Below, piece after piece: positions 63,692-64,000 of a DNA stretch of 64,000 nucleotides. This DNA is from an uncultured Collinsella sp. (GTDB lineage Bacteria; Actinomycetota; Coriobacteriia; Coriobacteriales; Coriobacteriaceae), in assembly GCA_934630735.1 (NCBI GenBank), contig CAKTWK010000001.1:73755-137754 (forward strand), in the 5' to 3' direction. The translations under genes and the position numbers were made by a program. Each line of letters begins with the position of its first letter. The first letter of the stretch is position 1. Below the pieces are notes generated by a model that was not told the origin of the DNA, did no database searches, and worked only from the letters and a program-made list of their open reading frames with translations.

Positions 63692-63767
63692 GGGCCGTTA
63701 GCTCAGCTGGCAGAGCAGGGGACTTTTAATCCCAAGGTCCAGGGTTCGAACCCCTGACGGCCCACCA
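63692..63767 (+). tRNA. tRNA-Lys (anticodon TTT)
   Basis: 76 nt with CCA. Acceptor GGGCCGT/ACGGCCC, anticodon loop CTTTTAA (anticodon TTT), T-arm CAGGGTTCGAACCCCTG. Confidence 0.95.
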
Positions 63768-64000
63768 TAGAATAGAAAAGCGACTGGCGGATGCCGGCCG
63801 CTTTTTTGTTGCCGCGCCACGGGTTCGAACCCGTCGGGGCGCGGAGCTGAGGAAACGCGTGAGCGTTTGCCAGCGCAGCGCGCAAGGCGCGAAGCGCCGC
63901 AGCGGCCGCCTGCGGAGCAGGCTGAACCCCTGACGGCCCACCATAGAATAGAAAAGCGACTGGCGGATGCCGGCCGCTTTTTTGTTGCCGCGCCACGGGT
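63748..64000 (+). repeat. Tandemly duplicated tRNA-Lys tail element
   Basis: The 77 bp 63748-63824 (tRNA-Lys 3' end, terminator, start of the tail element) recur without mismatch at 63924-64000, a period of 176 bp; copy 2 is cut by the window edge. Between them lie a T-arm-like palindrome ACGGGTTCGAACCCGT (63819-63834) inside a CCGCGCC/GGCGCGG stem, and hairpins AAACGC-GTGA-GCGTTT (63853-63868), GGCGC-GAA-GCGCC (63886-63898) and GCCTGC-GGA-GCAGGC (63908-63922). Confidence 0.92.
63776..63807 (+). terminator. Terminator after tRNA-Lys
   Basis: AAAAGCG-CTGGC paired with GCCGG-CGCTTTT around GGAT, followed by TT. The duplicate lies at 63952-63983. Confidence 0.85.

Overview
The window is a roughly 64 kb piece of a GC-rich actinobacterial chromosome that spans the replication origin. 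Gene order (dnaB, rplI-rpsR-ssb-rpsF, gyrA, gyrB, a DUF721/DciA gene, recF, dnaN, dnaA, then rpmH-rnpA-yidD-yidC-jag, rsmG, parA-parB), the gene families and the protein sequences point to a member of the Coriobacteriia, most likely Collinsella or a close relative. That placement is an inference from recognised families, not from a database search. Nearly all housekeeping genes left of about 22.8 kb read leftwards and those right of 23.1 kb read rightwards, as expected if oriC lies at about 22.82-23.1 kb. Three perfect parS sites lie 3 kb to the right.

Region by region: 0-3.3 kb holds dnaB and the rpsF-ssb-rpsR-rplI operon. 3.8-5.5 kb holds two tRNA-Ser genes and a predicted PD-(D/E)XK-fold protein bracketed by inverted copies of an 82-bp repeat. 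5.5-11.4 kb holds a TRIC/UPF0126 membrane protein, a bactofilin-like membrane protein, typA, small conserved genes, a bifunctional-nuclease (DUF151) gene and a tRNA-Ile/Ala/Ile cluster. 11.5-22.8 kb holds gyrA to dnaA plus a GHKL-ATPase/winged-helix gene that starts the dnaA operon. 23-28.2 kb holds the ribosomal protein/membrane insertase/partition block. 28.4-38.9 kb holds rlmN, ddl, dinG, two WYL regulators and a large degenerate M28-peptidase-like protein. 39-53.8 kb is accessory: an LPATG thioester/SpaA adhesin, a sugar-acid operon with its IclR regulator, tRNA-Gly, purB, and an Ig-like LANTG surface protein. 54-64 kb holds a solute-binding protein plus diguanylate cyclase pair, a TSCPD protein, a Tat lipoprotein, a two-component system, purC, a membrane protein, an M29 aminopeptidase and tRNA-Lys.

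The replication genes form one coherent set. DnaA has changed residues at the positions that read the DnaA box, and the intergenic regions around dnaA carry TTTTCAACA-type boxes instead of the canonical TTATCCACA. The protein encoded between oriC and dnaA is an uncharacterised ATPase with a glutamine/proline/tyrosine-rich linker and a C-terminal DNA-binding fold.

The most unusual signals outside genes are: multi-hairpin elements behind tRNA terminators that begin with an inverted copy of the tRNA T-arm, one of them tandemly duplicated at the right edge; large palindromes on both sides of gyrA; a G10 tract placed like a phase-variable promoter spacer; and a duplicated purB 3' end that brackets the Ig-like surface protein gene.
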